Shown piece by piece: positions 8,501 to 9,310 of a stretch of DNA of 9,310 bases. The notes below the pieces were generated by a model. That model was given only the letters and a program-made list of their open reading frames with translations, was not told the DNA's origin and made no database searches. The DNA lies in contig JAIPIM010000157.1 of assembly GCA_021734725.1 (NCBI GenBank), forward strand, positions 1 to 9,310, given 5' to 3'. This DNA is from Minisyncoccota bacterium (lineage in GTDB: Bacteria; Verrucomicrobiota; Lentisphaeria; Oligosphaerales; MVZH01). The stretch's first letter is position 1; every line of letters begins with the position of its first letter. A program made the translations under genes and the position numbers.

Positions 8501-9071
8501 GGGTTTGCAGGTCATACGCTATCGCCGCAAGCCACTGGATTTAATCGCGCTGCATCGGCAGCCCTTTCCGAATGAGTCGCGTGGCGGCGAAGAGTGGGAT
8601 GCTCGGTGGAACGTTTCGGTACCATTGCCTGAGTCCGCGCATGTCTACGATGCTTATGCCGGGAGATACTTGGGGCGCATCGATGGATGGGTGGGCTTAT
8701 TGGAGTGGGGACGACCCGTGCTGTTGGCGTGTCTGCCCGGTAAGGTCATAGCGGGAAACATCACGGCCCCGCGGGACGTCAAACAAGGCGAGCGCGTAAA
8801 GATCGTTTTTTCGTTTGACTGCGGCGAAGCGCCGTATGCCGGTGTTGCTAATGTCACTTTCCGGAAACCGGATGGCGACGAAATGTATGTGTTGTCGCGC
8901 AATCTCGATTTCAAAGACGGTCTGGTGACTGTCACCTGGGACGTGGCGCGGAATGAGGTGCCGGGTTTGTGGCGCGTTTCCTGCCGGGACGCCGCGACCG
9001 GGGTTACCGCAACCCACACGATAGGGGTAGTACGCGAGGCGGATGCCGGTGAAATTAACATAGCAAGGTGA
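5574..9071 (+). CDS. secreted GH42-like (clan GH-A) multidomain protein, 1165 aa
   Basis: ATG 5574 overlaps the previous stop in ATGA, which suggests translational coupling. Residues 1-~19 are a clear signal peptide (RIGR, then LFLVLFLVG, then SAGA). Then come a Rossmann-like domain ~55-255 (DVIVLGLGTLDWESMP, GTGMLVTRP), beta-sandwiches ~260-345 and ~346-448, and a TIM barrel ~451-770 starting at VGFWGHRGRETYPERW. The motif SLRDEPSY (E546) and the following AYREWLRERHGDLATLNERWGTEYSAW closely match the GH42 acid/base region. A GH42M-type domain at ~773-945 holds ADMLVLSGVAALEDAHAA and GGLVVADHVPG. The C-terminal beta region has HVYDAYAGRYLG at ~1023, as in the two paralogues, and a final sandwich to ~1155. 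After strand 7 it reads GAWFGGYGFADPD with no glutamate. FEGARIH, on the presumed strand 8, offers the nearest candidate. The domain order equals that of the upstream gene but the sequence is far more diverged. Substrate unknown; extracytoplasmic location inferred from the signal peptide. Confidence 0.87.
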   Translation: MIRIGRLFLVLFLVGSAGAAEEASEPPEPWDPGPNFHRLDTSVKTPHWRWARPWAGDPVRVVAVGGRHCLREAVELHQRLNCDIDIIPSEGRTQWTLSHPSRDGWGVLGCTDLDEVIARHLETLSRAHDVIVLGLGTLDWESMPTALREALIDKVREGTGMLVTRPRNGGELPEYSGQLTLTALNALGSNLGKVRGSRFPDQDGRAELEVAQLGEGTVVVLTHPEGARDTLLTGGATSLAEYEHAFQLAMRAVLMAADRVATLKWERLDLEDDALIGELEAQAATVELALFDLWERKLDVSLWHNTSSFMYQVPQLPAGRYFCRLRILDAEGRVVNWGAHVVETSGEPRIAKLTPRQDLRYAGKPARWDIVLSAAGSDTVAARVFDRAGRLLGEFRAPVEGKTATLDIEVPPTRVVYHQLEVDVLVGDRVTDRQRRSFGVQQSVDCRDMHVGFWGHRGRETYPERWRQRYYRRLGIDMAMFAIKPVHGIRIMDYAGHLPRIVWDKPEEPPPFPGDPTFREQVTESMRKRLMRTGEWSPALASLRDEPSYRYTDRSPVAMKAYREWLRERHGDLATLNERWGTEYSAWEEVERIDLHQTRRRDDVGPVAGYDSSLFNRTVTGDFFAWQQSVIDDLLPGLRAGPEGVWSNPEYYSIDYVRALRELGSTGCYVWAKDMLAAARAFGRADQILGAWFGGYGFADPDYLRANPWQVVFEDMNAPMWFEGARIHSSPVPMPLVNPGWDLHAVTAPVFKEIDKLNGGLARLLLGAERRDSGICMVRPTIVPDVRGYSRWLYALEALGHQARLIQEDELIDGGLAGADMLVLSGVAALEDAHAAAIQEWVEKGGLVVADHVPGVLDKYGAERAKGALDDLFGVLERSDSSEKEENVRIQWGEIEAPVAAGDVSRAENAMGKLVPNGLPAVFYRSVGKGQSLCLNAAIGGKEMKPADTLRLVAEVLKHLDIAPPLSITTDQPHTAGLQVIRYRRKPLDLIALHRQPFPNESRGGEEWDARWNVSVPLPESAHVYDAYAGRYLGRIDGWVGLLEWGRPVLLACLPGKVIAGNITAPRDVKQGERVKIVFSFDCGEAPYAGVANVTFRKPDGDEMYVLSRNLDFKDGLVTVTWDVARNEVPGLWRVSCRDAATGVTATHTIGVVREADAGEINIAR
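9065..9070 (+). promoter_or_regulatory. possible ribosome binding site of the right-edge ORF
   Basis: AAGGTG at 9065-9070 overlaps the stop of the 1165-aa gene and lies 11 nt before ATG 9082. The spacing is longer than ideal but usable. A second candidate, GGGTGA (9272-9277), stands 5 nt before an in-frame ATG at 9283. Confidence 0.35.
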
Positions 9072-9081
9072 ATACGTTACA

Positions 9082-9310
9082 ATGCATCACTCTTTAAAAC
9101 TCTGTTTACGACGGCAACAGTGTGTCTTGCACGGAGCACATCAGGGGAGGGGGCGCTCGTTTACGCTGATCGAGTGCACGCCCAGCAAGGGACGTGCTTT
9201 TCTGTTGGCAGAATGTGCCAACCCGGCCAATTTCCCAGTTCAGGCCGGTAGTCTGATCTGCGCGGCAACCCGGGTGACCGGGATGCAAGGCGGGGTGACA
9301 ACGTCGCGAG
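9082..9310 (+). CDS. right-edge ORF with a prepilin-like FTLIE motif (3' end outside window)
   Basis: From ATG 9082 the frame stays open for 76 codons to the window edge, starting 10 nt after the previous stop. The first ~26 residues are basic and cysteine-containing, followed by GRSFTLIEC (24-32), which resembles the type IV prepilin cleavage motif G|FTLIE with its E at +5. The residue before F is S rather than G, and the hydrophobic helix that should follow is missing: the next residues are TPSK, then a second similar block, GRAFLLAEC (37-45), then ANPANFPVQAG. Prepilin-like pseudopilins are common next to secreted hydrolases in PVC bacteria. This could be the leader of such a gene with its true start at ATG 9283, a decayed prepilin, or a chance match. 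The function cannot be assigned without the rest of the gene. Confidence 0.35.
   Translation, partial: MHHSLKLCLRRQQCVLHGAHQGRGRSFTLIECTPSKGRAFLLAECANPANFPVQAGSLICAATRVTGMQGGVTTSR

Noticed and set aside
9106..9288. Minus-strand ORF of 60 codons at the right edge
   Set aside because: It has no domain and no upstream signals, and a plus-strand frame with a prepilin-like motif covers the same bases.
1..9310. CRISPR array, tRNA, rRNA or transposase
   Set aside because: No regularly spaced repeats, cloverleaf or rRNA-like sequence, inverted-repeat ends or transposase motifs were seen on either strand.

Overview
The window reads as a co-directional, plus-strand accessory locus from a polysaccharide-degrading bacterium of the PVC group, most likely Kiritimatiellota, Lentisphaerae or a relative. 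That placement is inference. It rests on a PEP-CTERM anchored DNRLRE/CBM96-type protein, very large secreted GH42-like proteins in tandem, and a possible prepilin-like FTLIE motif at the right edge. No marker gene such as an rRNA or ribosomal protein is present to confirm it.

Layout from left to right: (1) the 3' end of a large GH42-like gene (1-938), cut by the window edge; (2) a 132-bp gap with two Shine-Dalgarno-like purine tracts and a doubtful 26-codon ORF; (3) a 226-aa secreted protein with a DNRLRE/CBM96-like domain and a C-terminal PEP-CTERM sorting tail (1071-1751); (4) a 1266-aa secreted GH42-like protein (1777-5577), whose last third is a close paralogue of the gene at the left edge; (5) a second, more diverged secreted GH42-like protein of 1165 aa (5574-9071), overlapping the previous gene by ATGA; (6) an ORF open to the right edge (9082-9310) with a degenerate, possibly duplicated prepilin-type motif.

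The three GH42-like proteins share a plan. As far as each is visible, it runs: signal peptide, Rossmann-like N-terminal domain, two beta-sandwich modules, a clan GH-A TIM barrel, a GH42M-type (trimerisation, amidotransferase-like) domain, and a C-terminal beta region carrying a HVYD..AGRY.G motif and a final beta-sandwich. In both complete copies the acid/base glutamate region is recognisable (GDELY or RDEPSY), but I cannot find the usual GH42 nucleophile glutamate at its expected place. They may therefore be a divergent GH family with a relocated nucleophile, or non-hydrolytic carbohydrate-binding relatives.

Working model (inference): a secreted glycan-processing cassette in which the PEP-CTERM protein supplies a surface-anchored carbohydrate-binding module and the GH42-like paralogues act on related linkages of one complex polysaccharide. 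No transporter, regulator, sulfatase or exosortase is visible in the window. The long minus-strand ORFs are antisense shadows of these genes.
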